Assembly: GCA_017938725.1 (NCBI GenBank)
Contig: JAGBAW010000009.1
Span: 1-48,796 of the forward strand
Direction: 5' to 3'
From: Bacilli bacterium
Lineage (GTDB): Bacteria > Bacillota_I > Bacilli_A > RF39 > UBA660
Length of the DNA stretch: 48,796 nt
The first letter of the stretch is position 1. The number at the start of each line of letters is the position of its first letter. This document shows positions 17,214-24,948 of the stretch, one piece after another. The translations under genes were made by a program, and so were the position numbers. The notes under the pieces were generated by a model. It did no database searches. It was not told where the DNA came from and saw only the letters and a list, made by a program, of their open reading frames with translations.

Positions 17214-17242
17214 ATTATATCATATAGACTACACAAAGATAA
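17214..17242 (-). promoter_or_regulatory. Promoter of the 6S RNA candidate
   Basis: Minus strand: TATAAT at 17219-17214, with TTATCT 17 bp upstream as a weak -35 box. It places the RNA start near 17208, exactly where the closing stem begins. Confidence 0.55.
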
Positions 17243-17264
17243 AGTGGTTTGACAAAACTTTACT

Positions 17265-19004
17265 TTATTTTTTTATATTAATTTTTAAATCATTAAGTTG
17301 CATTCCATCTACTCTACTTGGTGCATCACTCATAAGGCAGCTTGCAGATGATGTTTTTGGAAATGCAATTACATCCTTAATATTATCTGTTTCACATAAA
17401 AGCATAGTTAATCTCTCTAAACCTATAGCTAAGCCTCCATGTGGTGGAGTACCATACTTAAAGGCATTAACAAAGAAACCAAATTTTTCTTCTATTTCTT
17501 CCTTTGTAAGTTCTAATGCTTCAAACATTTTCTTTTGTACATCTGCCTTATGAATACGAATAGAGCCGCCCCCTACTTCATATCCGTTACAGACTATATC
17601 ATACGCTTTAGAATAACAATGTGCTTTATCTGTAAGTAATTTATCTATATCCTCATCCTTAGGAGCAGTAAAGGGATGATGACAAGATATGTATCTGCCT
17701 TCTTCTTCAGACCATTCAAATGATGGAAAATCCACTATCCAAAGAAGTTTATAATCACTATTTGAATATAAATTTAAATCCTTAGCAAGCTTACACCTAA
17801 GTGCGCCAAGTGCTTGTTTTACTACTAATCTTTCTCCTGCAGTTATTAAAATTAAATCATTGTTTTCAATATTTAATTTATCTATTAGCTTATTAGATAT
17901 CTCATCATCTAATATTTTAGCAATACTTCCAGTAAATTCATTATTATATTTTAAGAAAAATAAACCATTTGCCTTATATTTTTTTACAAAGTCTGTTAAT
18001 CCATCTAAATCTTTTCTTGAATATTTATCAGCTACATTTTTTACAATAATTGCATTAATAATCCCATTATTATCTACAATATTGTTAAATATTGAAAACT
18101 CACATTTGTTTAATATATCAGTTACATTATTAATTTTCATTTCATATCTTAAATCTGGTTTATCAGATCCATAATATTCTATCGCATCATCATATTTCAT
18201 TCTCATTAAAGGCAATTTAATATTAATATTTTTAATTGATTTAAATATTTTCTTAAATAGTTTTTCAGTTATATTCATTACATCTTCCTCTGAAACAAAG
18301 CTCATTTCCATATCAATTTGAGTAAATTCAGGTTGTCTATCAGCACGTAAGTCTTCATCTCTAAAGCATCTTGCTATTTGAAAATATTTTTCTATACCAC
18401 CTATCATAAGAAGTTGTTTATATATTTGCGGACTTTGAGGGAGTGCATAAAAACTACCTTTATTTATTCTACTTGGAACTAAATAATCCCTTGCTCCTTC
18501 TGGTGTTGATTTAGAAAGTATTGGTGTTTCAACTTCTATAAAACTATTATCATTAAAGAATTCCCTAGCACACATCATAATATTGTGTTTAGTAATTAAA
18601 TTATTTTTTAATGCCTCTCTTCTTAGGTCTAAATATCTATATTTAAGTCTAGTATCTTCAAGTACATCATCTTTATCAAGTTCAAAAACAGGTGTAACGG
18701 ATTCATTTAATATTTCTAAATCAGTTACAATAACTTCTATATCACCTGTCTTTAAATTAGAGTTTTTACTTGTTCTTTCTTCAATCTTACCATTAACTTT
18801 TAATACATATTCATTTCTAATTCTTTCGGCAATTTTATAACAATTATTATCTGGATTAATAACAAGCTGAATAATACCACTTCTATCTCTTAAATCTATA
18901 AATATTATCCCTCCTAAATTTCTAACCTTTGATGCCCATCCATAAAGTTCAACTTCTTCTTTGACATTATTTATATTAAAATCTGTATTATTATTCTTTT
19001 TCAT
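17265..19004 (-). CDS. aspS: Aspartyl-tRNA synthetase
   Basis: 579 residues, near the usual 590. An N-terminal OB-fold anticodon domain (about 1-110), then the class II core interrupted by the bacterial GAD insertion (about 285-410). Motif 2 reads RCFRDEDLRADRQPEFTQ and motif 3 ends GLAIGLERL, with Glu where many family members have Asp. QSPQIYKQ and GGGSIRIH are further signatures. GTGAGGTAAT precedes the ATG. The ribosome site and first codons lie in a 71-bp segment duplicated 628 bp away. Whether it also charges tRNA-Asn cannot be decided here. Confidence 0.95.
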   Translation of the reverse strand: MKKNNNTDFNINNVKEEVELYGWASKVRNLGGIIFIDLRDRSGIIQLVINPDNNCYKIAERIRNEYVLKVNGKIEERTSKNSNLKTGDIEVIVTDLEILNESVTPVFELDKDDVLEDTRLKYRYLDLRREALKNNLITKHNIMMCAREFFNDNSFIEVETPILSKSTPEGARDYLVPSRINKGSFYALPQSPQIYKQLLMIGGIEKYFQIARCFRDEDLRADRQPEFTQIDMEMSFVSEEDVMNITEKLFKKIFKSIKNINIKLPLMRMKYDDAIEYYGSDKPDLRYEMKINNVTDILNKCEFSIFNNIVDNNGIINAIIVKNVADKYSRKDLDGLTDFVKKYKANGLFFLKYNNEFTGSIAKILDDEISNKLIDKLNIENNDLILITAGERLVVKQALGALRCKLAKDLNLYSNSDYKLLWIVDFPSFEWSEEEGRYISCHHPFTAPKDEDIDKLLTDKAHCYSKAYDIVCNGYEVGGGSIRIHKADVQKKMFEALELTKEEIEEKFGFFVNAFKYGTPPHGGLAIGLERLTMLLCETDNIKDVIAFPKTSSASCLMSDAPSRVDGMQLNDLKINIKK

Positions 19005-19064
19005 TTATATTACCTCACTTATTTTTTATCTTCCCCTCTTGATAAGTTATATTTTTTTGCCTCA
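18994..19064. repeat. 71-bp direct repeat, copy A
   Basis: Identical to 19622-19692 except for three substitutions. On the minus strand it contains the last codons of the 43-aa gene (ending GEDKK), its stop, a GTGAGGTAAT ribosome site, and the first codons (ATGAAAAAGAA) of aspS. Confidence 0.9.
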
Positions 19065-19150
19065 TCATATCCTTTGACCTCAATCATTGCTCCTAGAATC
19101 TTTCTTTTATTTTTCAAAAGTTCAATTTCATCACTCAAACTTACATTCAT
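19019..19150 (-). CDS. 43-aa protein, ATGA-coupled to the 161-aa gene
   Basis: A small gene whose ATG overlaps the TGA stop of the upstream gene (ATGA), implying translational coupling. The 43 residues are highly charged and helical (DEIELLKNKRKILG) and end EAKKYNLSRGEDKK. This tail is nearly the same as the tail of the 154-aa gene at 19647 (EAKKYSLSPGEDKK), and the homology extends less clearly to a KR.IL motif. The size, the helix with KR, and the LS..ED signature recall Spo0E-like phosphatases (LSQELD motif), but the spacing is not clear enough to claim it. It could instead be a remnant of a duplicated longer gene. Confidence 0.55.
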   Translation of the reverse strand: MNVSLSDEIELLKNKRKILGAMIEVKGYDEAKKYNLSRGEDKK

Positions 19151-19632
19151 TTTTCATCTTTTATACATTTTTTAGTCATGTCGCTTGCAATATCACATGT
19201 CTTAATCATTATATCATCTGTTATATCCTCTGTTGTTTTTTCAACAGCCTTTTCATCTATATTTGATAATTCTTTCTGTTTACTACATTCTTCTAATTTC
19301 CTCTTAATTATGTTCTTTGGAATATCTATGTTAATATAAGGATACTCTTCTCTTAAAGATTTTATTTGCTTCAATTTTATGATATTGTATGCTACAAAGG
19401 AAATAGGCAAAGAGGTTGCAAACATAGAAAGTGGCATAAATTGTGCCAACGTATTTGGCATATTTTTTATTAAAAATATTGAAAGGATACATCCTGCAGC
19501 TAAAGAAATAGTATTAATTATTAATAATTTTAATTGATTATTATCATCTAAATCGCTTTTAGCTTCATATAATTCCTCATATCCCTTTAGATTTTCATCA
19601 TTAATAACCAATTCATAATCTTTCTTTTTCAT
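19147..19632 (-). CDS. Hypothetical protein with two membrane helices, 161 aa
   Basis: Residues 1-33 are charged and cytoplasmic. Two hydrophobic helices follow (about 36-57 and 67-87), then a long charged helical tail with several Cys and Lys (TCDIASDMTKKCIKDEK). GTGAGGTAAT lies before the ATG, within repeat copy B. The stop overlaps the start of the 43-aa gene. No family recognised. The helical hairpin plus charged tail suggests a small inner-membrane regulator or anchor, which is inference. Confidence 0.7.
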   Translation of the reverse strand: MKKKDYELVINDENLKGYEELYEAKSDLDDNNQLKLLIINTISLAAGCILSIFLIKNMPNTLAQFMPLSMFATSLPISFVAYNIIKLKQIKSLREEYPYINIDIPKNIIKRKLEECSKQKELSNIDEKAVEKTTEDITDDIMIKTCDIASDMTKKCIKDEK

Positions 19633-19692
19633 TTATATTACCTCACTTATTTTTTATCTTCCCCTGGTGATAAGCTATATTTTTTTGCCTCA
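19622..19692. repeat. 71-bp direct repeat, copy B
   Basis: Second copy of 18994-19064 with three base differences. On the minus strand it covers the last 12 codons and stop of the 154-aa gene, the ribosome site, and the first codons of the 161-aa gene. Confidence 0.9.
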
Positions 19693-20111
19693 ACACCCTC
19701 ATTAATTATTTTGCTTCTTTGTAATTCTTCTAAGATAGTTTCTCTTTTAATTAATGCAAGACACCTATAATCAAAAAGCTTCTTATCAATCATGAACTCA
19801 ATATTTTTAAGAAAAGATATAATATTAAGACATGGAAAAAATGAAGTAAAATTTTCACCTATTTTTAATTCGTCAAATTGATTGTAATCAGAAAAGTAAT
19901 CGCCATAAATATAGCGCATTTCCTCATTATAATTGTTTATTAAATAAGCGATAAATTTTTTTTTATTTTCATTTGTAATTGTATATCCATTTTCCAACAT
20001 CTGTTTTATCATTTTGTCAAATACAGTGTCATACTTATAATTTACTATCTCTTTATTTGTAATACTTATACCCATATATGATAAAATTAGTATTATTACT
20101 GAAATATTCAT
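19647..20111 (-). CDS. Hypothetical protein with N-terminal signal anchor, 154 aa
   Basis: The ATG at 20111 has a GGGAGG site 6 nt upstream; a TTG at 20117 overlaps that site and is unlikely. Residues 1-18 are hydrophobic (NISVIILILSYMGISI), a signal peptide or anchor. The rest is soluble with many Tyr, Asn and acidic residues, and the last 35 residues are helical, ending EAKKYSLSPGEDKK, shared with the 43-aa gene at 19019. It starts 12 bp after nth. Family unknown. Confidence 0.65.
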   Translation of the reverse strand: MNISVIILILSYMGISITNKEIVNYKYDTVFDKMIKQMLENGYTITNENKKKFIAYLINNYNEEMRYIYGDYFSDYNQFDELKIGENFTSFFPCLNIISFLKNIEFMIDKKLFDYRCLALIKRETILEELQRSKIINEGVEAKKYSLSPGEDKK

Positions 20112-20123
20112 AAACAACCTCCC

Positions 20124-20783
20124 TTATTTATATGTATTCTCAACAACCATATAACTTTCATTTTTTCTCTTTCTTTTACATATATCTTTTAACTTGCATT
20201 TATCACATTCTGGCTTTATTGCTTTACAATAGTACCTACCAAATAGTACTAATTGTTTATGCCTTTTATTCCAAGTATCCCTTTTAAATTTCTTTCTTAG
20301 TTTCATTTCAACATCTAAAACATTATCATTTTCTTTAGCAAGTCCTAGTCTTTTACTTACTCTTTCTACATGTGTATCAACTGCAATATTAGGTTCTATT
20401 TCAAGTTCACCAAATACTACATTTATAGTCTTTCTACCAACACCTGGCATAGATTCTAAATCAATCCTTTTTCTTGGCATAACACCATTATATTTATCAC
20501 ATATAATAGTAGCTATTTCTTTTATATAAAGTGCTTTTTTATTATATGAGCCAAGAGGTCTAACAATAGATTTTAAATCATTTAAATCAGCACTTTTTAA
20601 TTTTTGAATTGAATCATATTTATCAAATAATACTTTAGTTACCATATTAACTCTTTTATCAGTAGTTTGAGCACTTAACATAACCGCAATTAAAAGTTCA
20701 TAATCCTTAGAATAATTTAATTCACATTTTGGATCAGATATTAAATTATCAATATAATCTTCTATTATTTTTACTCTATCCAT
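20124..20783 (-). CDS. nth: Endonuclease III (DNA glycosylase/AP lyase)
   Basis: 219 residues, usual size. Removes oxidised pyrimidines and nicks abasic sites. LSAQTTDKRVN (about residue 33) is family specific. The helix-hairpin-helix SMPGVGRKTINVV carries the catalytic Lys, and the catalytic Asp is in AVDTHVERVSKRLG. The iron-sulfur cluster ligands are C-x6-C-x2-C-x5-C within about residues 190-206. The start codon overlaps the hisS stop (TAATG). Confidence 0.95.
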   Translation of the reverse strand: MDRVKIIEDYIDNLISDPKCELNYSKDYELLIAVMLSAQTTDKRVNMVTKVLFDKYDSIQKLKSADLNDLKSIVRPLGSYNKKALYIKEIATIICDKYNGVMPRKRIDLESMPGVGRKTINVVFGELEIEPNIAVDTHVERVSKRLGLAKENDNVLDVEMKLRKKFKRDTWNKRHKQLVLFGRYYCKAIKPECDKCKLKDICKRKRKNESYMVVENTYK

Positions 20784-22033
20784 TATAAATTCACATCAAA
20801 ATAATCAATTATATTATCAATAGTTACTTTAGTTTCTTCTTTAGTTATATTATCTCTAATAGTTACTTCATCATTAATAACTTCATCTTCACCAATTATA
20901 ATAATTTGTTTTGCTTTATATCTATCTGCTTCTTTAAATTTATTTTTCATATTTTTACCTGATAAATCTAAATCAATTTTAAAACCACACATTCTAAGTT
21001 TTTGAGCAAGTTCAAGTGCATAATCATTTTCTTTTTCTGTTATTGTTAAAATATAACAATCTAGTTCATCATTTAAGTTTAACTTAATTTCACTATTTTC
21101 AAGTTCAGAAACTATTCTATCAAGTCCAAATGCAAATCCAACCGCAGGAACATCTGGCCCATCAAGTGATTTTAATAAATTATTATATCTTCCACCACCA
21201 CCGATAGATCCAAATTCATTTGATTTTGTAACATATTCAAATACTGTATTTGTATAATAATCAAGTCCTCTAACTAATGAATCATCTACTTCATATTCAA
21301 TTTCAAGTGTATCTAAGTACTCTTTTACTTTTTCAAAATGTTTTACTTCATCATCATTTAAATAATCAAGTATTGATGGAGCATTTTTTATAAGTTCTTT
21401 ATCTGAATCAATTTTACAATCTAATATTCTAAGAGGATTTTTAGTAAGTCTTTCCTTGCAATCATCACAAAAATTATCAATATCAGATTTAAAATGTTTA
21501 ATAAGTGCATCTTTATATTTAATTCTTGTTTCTGTTCCTCCAATTGAATTTATTTTCACCTTTACATCTTTTAATCCTAGTTCTTTTAAGAAATTAATTC
21601 CTAAAGATATTACTTCTGCATCTGAAATAGGATCATTTGATCCATAAAATTCAACACCCATTTGTCTAAGTTCTCTATATCTTCCTTTTTGTGGTCTTTC
21701 ATATCTAAACATAGAACCTATATACCATAATTTCAATGGTAATGTATTATATAGTTTATCTTCTATAATTGCTCTTGCAATACCTGCGGTTCCTTCAGGT
21801 CTAATTGTATTTTCTCTATTTCCTCTATCTAAAAAGTCATATGTTTCTTTTGTTACTATGTCTGTAGTTTCTCCAACTCCTCTATGAAATAGTTCACTTC
21901 TTTCTATTAAAGGTGTTTCTATATAAGAATAATTGTAACTTTCACATACTGCCTGAAATAGTTTTTTTACATAATCATGCTTTTTAGCTAAATCTCCATA
22001 AACATCGTAAGTTCCCTTTAATTTTTGTATCAT
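20783..22033 (-). CDS. hisS: Histidyl-tRNA synthetase
   Basis: 416 residues from the third ATG (22033), which has AAGGA 9 nt upstream and gives the typical MIQKLKGTYDV opening; the ATGs at 22042 and 22039 are too close to that site. Class II motif 2 is MFRYERPQKGRYREL, the HisA signature is RGLDYYTNTVFEY near residue 255, and motif 3 is VGFAFGLDRI. A C-terminal anticodon domain follows. No T-box leader. As in Bacillus, hisS is upstream of aspS, but here nth and three small genes have come between them. Confidence 0.95.
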   Translation of the reverse strand: MIQKLKGTYDVYGDLAKKHDYVKKLFQAVCESYNYSYIETPLIERSELFHRGVGETTDIVTKETYDFLDRGNRENTIRPEGTAGIARAIIEDKLYNTLPLKLWYIGSMFRYERPQKGRYRELRQMGVEFYGSNDPISDAEVISLGINFLKELGLKDVKVKINSIGGTETRIKYKDALIKHFKSDIDNFCDDCKERLTKNPLRILDCKIDSDKELIKNAPSILDYLNDDEVKHFEKVKEYLDTLEIEYEVDDSLVRGLDYYTNTVFEYVTKSNEFGSIGGGGRYNNLLKSLDGPDVPAVGFAFGLDRIVSELENSEIKLNLNDELDCYILTITEKENDYALELAQKLRMCGFKIDLDLSGKNMKNKFKEADRYKAKQIIIIGEDEVINDEVTIRDNITKEETKVTIDNIIDYFDVNL

Positions 22034-22080
22034 TTTCATCATTCCTTATCATATATATTATAACATATATATTAATATTT

Positions 22081-22809
22081 TTATATATAATCGCCAATAT
22101 TTGTATCAGTATACATTAGAGATTTTTCTTTTAGATTATATATTTCTTCAAGTGTTGTAATTGTGAAATTAATCCAATCATTCATTCCTCTTTTTACCAT
22201 ATATACACTATTTTTATCAATTTTTTTATTTTCAATTGTTTTATCTACATATTTCTTCGCTAATTTTTTAAATCGTTTAATTTTTTCCTCTGGCATTATG
22301 ATTTCTGATTTTTCATCTATTATTATAATATTTTCATCAATTTCACAACTTTCCTCTTCTTCAATTTCATCTATTAATTCATCATATTCATAACTTGTAA
22401 AATCACAACAAACAGGTAATTCAACAATAGAACAATCCCTATTATCTAAATATTCATCTTCTGAATCCTCTTTAGAATAGCCTTTATACCCCCATAAACT
22501 AATTTTAGGAATTAAGACAATATTCTCATCCAAATATTCTTGAAAATCTATTATGTCATCAAAGTTAATATAATCATCCGCATATATTAGTCCTTTTATA
22601 TAATTAATTCTTGCTAATCTATTATATTTTCTATTTAAAATATAAGATCTAATTATATATTTTCTAATACTTTCAGTATTAGGCACTACTTGTAAATAAT
22701 ATTTTTCTATTTCTTTCGCTTCTTTGACCTTTCTTTCAAATAATTTTATATTTTCAAAATCGAATAAGTTTCTTTTATAAAACTCTAATGCATAACTAAA
22801 TTTTTCCAT
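22081..22809 (-). CDS. Hypothetical acidic protein, 242 aa
   Basis: Soluble, with a basic helical N-terminal half (KVKEAKEIEKYYLQVVPNT, an Arg/Tyr-rich stretch near 50-70) and an acidic middle (many Glu and Asp around 120-160, with a CC pair). The C-terminal half has KRFKKLAKKYVDKTI and ends in DTNIGDYI. GGGTGGTAAT precedes the ATG, and the promoter reuses the pgsA terminator arm. No family recognised. Confidence 0.65.
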   Translation of the reverse strand: MEKFSYALEFYKRNLFDFENIKLFERKVKEAKEIEKYYLQVVPNTESIRKYIIRSYILNRKYNRLARINYIKGLIYADDYINFDDIIDFQEYLDENIVLIPKISLWGYKGYSKEDSEDEYLDNRDCSIVELPVCCDFTSYEYDELIDEIEEEESCEIDENIIIIDEKSEIIMPEEKIKRFKKLAKKYVDKTIENKKIDKNSVYMVKRGMNDWINFTITTLEEIYNLKEKSLMYTDTNIGDYI

Positions 22810-22839
22810 ATTACCACCCTTATTTAAATATTGTTTATT

Positions 22840-22868
22840 ATAATACTCTAAAATTATAAAAAAAACAA
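22840..22868 (-). promoter_or_regulatory. Promoter of the 22081 gene, overlapping the pgsA terminator
   Basis: Minus strand: TTGTTT (22868-22863), 17 bp, TATTAT (22845-22840). TTGTTT is in the 3' arm of the terminator that closes pgsA. An alternative TATAAT starts 3 bp further on. Confidence 0.5.
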
Positions 22869-22884
22869 GATTTATTTCTTGTTT
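22856..22884 (-). terminator. Terminator of pgsA
   Basis: Minus strand: AAACAAGA, 6-nt loop, TCTTGTTT, then more T. Perfect 8-bp stem overlapping the pgsA stop. Confidence 0.75.
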
Positions 22885-23375
22885 CTAAGTATTTTTAATA
22901 TAGAGAAAATTTCAGGTATAAATAAAAGTATTGCAATAATTAGTAATATAGCTGATGCTAAATTCCAATTACCTATTAAAAGTGTTAATGCTATAGATAA
23001 TATATGTAGTGTTGCTTTTAAATTTCCAAATATATTAGATTTTATAATAATACCTGTTTTTTTAATATATAAAATTGCAAAAATACAAGATGATATATCT
23101 CTTATAAATATTAGTAATGTCCAATATGGAATAATATTCTTAGCAAGCAATACTATAGTTACTGAAAGCATTAAAAACTTATCTGCAATGCCATCTACTA
23201 CCTTACCAAAATTTGTACATTTGTTATATTTTCTAGCAATATATCCATCTAGGAAATCAGTTATCCCTAAAAATATAAATAATAATGAGCTTGAAAGACA
23301 AAGTCCATTCTTACCTATAATTACTACTAACGGAATTGTACCAATAAGTCTAATGATTGTTAAAATATTAGCCAT
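22872..23375 (-). CDS. pgsA: CDP-diacylglycerol-glycerol-3-phosphate phosphatidyltransferase type
   Basis: 167 residues with about five membrane helices. The CDP-alcohol phosphatidyltransferase signature is complete: DFLDGYIARK followed after eight residues by G, then D and D (FGKVVDGIADK), near residues 40-66. These aspartates bind the metal and CDP. PgsA makes phosphatidylglycerol phosphate, the precursor of the main anionic phospholipid. AGGAGGG precedes the ATG. Other members of the superfamily cannot be fully excluded, but length and the NILTIIRL opening favour PgsA. Confidence 0.88.
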   Translation of the reverse strand: MANILTIIRLIGTIPLVVIIGKNGLCLSSSLLFIFLGITDFLDGYIARKYNKCTNFGKVVDGIADKFLMLSVTIVLLAKNIIPYWTLLIFIRDISSCIFAILYIKKTGIIIKSNIFGNLKATLHILSIALTLLIGNWNLASAILLIIAILLFIPEIFSILKILRNKK

Positions 23376-23383
23376 AAACCCTC

Positions 23384-24436
23384 CTATATTTTTTCTTTTA
23401 TATTTCCAATCTTTTTAGAAATATCGTTTTTATAATGATTATATATAGTTCTAAGTATAATTGTTATAGGAAGTGCGATTAAAATCCCAATAAATCCTCC
23501 AAGTACTCCACCTGCGAATACAGCAAATATTGTTAAAAGTGGTGATATATTATTTGTTTTACCATATATTTTTGGACTAATTATATAACCATCAACATTA
23601 GGAAGTATAAGAGCTACTATAAGTGTTAATATAAATAATTTTGGGCTTATTACGTAAGCTATCATAAGTGCGATTACATTAACAATAAATCCTCCAAAAT
23701 AAGGTATTAACGTAGAAATAGATGATAATACTCCAAGGAGTAAAAAGTTAGGATGTCCTATTAAATAATAAATTATAGTATATTCAAAAAATTGTATAAT
23801 TAATGTTAAAGATAATCCTTTAAAATATTGGGTTGTTTCATGATCCACCTTAGTTATTAAATTAAATGTTTTTTTGCCCTTTTTTCTAAAATAAAATTCA
23901 ACATTTTCTCTAATCTTTTCCATATCTATTAAAAAATATATAAAGCATACAAATATTATTACAAAATTACTTATAAAACTAATCGATGCATTTACTAAAC
24001 TAACTGCACCATCAGAGATATACTTTCCTATATTATATGAAATTTTATTAAAAATATCAGATAAAGTATTCCTAATTGGTTCTATATCAATATCATATCT
24101 ACTACTTATATCACTTAAGAATGTCATTATACTGCTAAACAATGATATTAATTGTTCAGTAAATATTGGTATTAAGGAATATATAATTAATGTCAAAAAT
24201 AAAACCATAAAAGTTACAATAATAATAATGGCTAATGTTTTTGGTACTTTCTTCTTTTGAAGCCATTTTAACAATGGATAAAATGCATATGCTATTGCAA
24301 ATGCTACAATGAATGGTTTTAAAATTGCTAACATTTTTACAAATACATTACCCCATAATCCTCTTAGTAAAAATAAAACATACACTATAAGTAATATTAA
24401 TAATATATTAACTAATTTATAATTTGTTCTTTTCAT
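23384..24436 (-). CDS. AI-2E family (YtvI/PerM-like) membrane protein
   Basis: 350 residues with about eight membrane helices: two at the N-terminus (12-55), one near 68-90, an extracytoplasmic region, then five C-terminal helices. The ends match the family, with FAVAYAFYPLLKWLQ-like residues early and GGVLGGFIGILIALPITIILR late; the latter is the conserved glycine-rich block. Members are permeases or antiporters (TqsA, PerM, sodium/proton antiporters), so the substrate is unknown. It follows dtd with no gap and precedes pgsA. Confidence 0.82.
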   Translation of the reverse strand: MKRTNYKLVNILLILLIVYVLFLLRGLWGNVFVKMLAILKPFIVAFAIAYAFYPLLKWLQKKKVPKTLAIIIIVTFMVLFLTLIIYSLIPIFTEQLISLFSSIMTFLSDISSRYDIDIEPIRNTLSDIFNKISYNIGKYISDGAVSLVNASISFISNFVIIFVCFIYFLIDMEKIRENVEFYFRKKGKKTFNLITKVDHETTQYFKGLSLTLIIQFFEYTIIYYLIGHPNFLLLGVLSSISTLIPYFGGFIVNVIALMIAYVISPKLFILTLIVALILPNVDGYIISPKIYGKTNNISPLLTIFAVFAGGVLGGFIGILIALPITIILRTIYNHYKNDISKKIGNIKEKI

Positions 24437-24440
24437 ACCC

Positions 24441-24884
24441 TCACCTTGCCTTTGAATCTATTATTATTGTTACTGGTCCATCATTTATAAGACTTACTTT
24501 CATATAGGATTTAAATTTACCTGTTTGTATTTTTAAATTACTTTTAAATAATTCTTCTTTAAATATATCAAATAATTCATTTGCTAAAGATGATTCTAAT
24601 GCATTCGTAAATGATGGTCTATTTCCTTTTCTACAATCAGCATATAATGTAAATTGTGGAATTAATAATATTTCTCCATTTATATCTTTAACAGATAAAC
24701 CCATTTTATTATTTTTTTCAAATATTCTTAAATTTAAAATCTTATTAACTAAATACTTGATATCTTCTATAGTATCATTATATGTCATACCAAGTAAAAT
24801 CATTAAACCTTCATTAATATATTTTTCTTCATTTTCATCAATTAAAACGCTAGATTTTAATACCCTTTGAATTATTACCCTCAT
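24441..24884 (-). CDS. dtd: D-aminoacyl-tRNA deacylase
   Basis: 147 residues, exact family size. Removes D-amino acids and glycine from mischarged tRNAs. The usual SQFTL catalytic loop here reads PQFTLYADCRKGNRPSF (about 77-93), and the cross-subunit Gly-cisPro motif is NDGPVT (about 135-140). MRVIIQRV is the typical opening. It lies just downstream of relA, as in B. subtilis, but a terminator and a new promoter separate the two. GAGGTTAGT precedes the ATG; the stop codon sits in the ribosome site of the next gene. Confidence 0.93.
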   Translation of the reverse strand: MRVIIQRVLKSSVLIDENEEKYINEGLMILLGMTYNDTIEDIKYLVNKILNLRIFEKNNKMGLSVKDINGEILLIPQFTLYADCRKGNRPSFTNALESSLANELFDIFKEELFKSNLKIQTGKFKSYMKVSLINDGPVTIIIDSKAR

Positions 24885-24902
24885 ATTACTAACCTCGAAA
24901 AT

Positions 24903-24931
24903 ATTTTATCATTTATATAAGAAAAAAACAA
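24903..24931 (-). promoter_or_regulatory. Promoter of dtd, overlapping the relA terminator
   Basis: Minus strand: TTGTTT (24931-24926), 17 bp, TAAAAT (24908-24903) with TG one base before it (extended -10). The -35 box is in the 3' arm of the terminator. Confidence 0.55.
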
Positions 24932-24948
24932 GAATTTACTTCCTGTTT
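24920..24948 (-). terminator. Terminator of relA
   Basis: Minus strand: AAACAGGAA, loop GTAAA, TTCTTGTTT (9 pairs, one G-U), then T-rich sequence. It overlaps the relA stop. Confidence 0.75.

Noticed and set aside
17225-17264. ATAAAGT/ACTTTAT hairpin after aspS as a terminator
   Set aside because: The stem is weak and no T run follows; it overlaps the promoter region of the 6S candidate.
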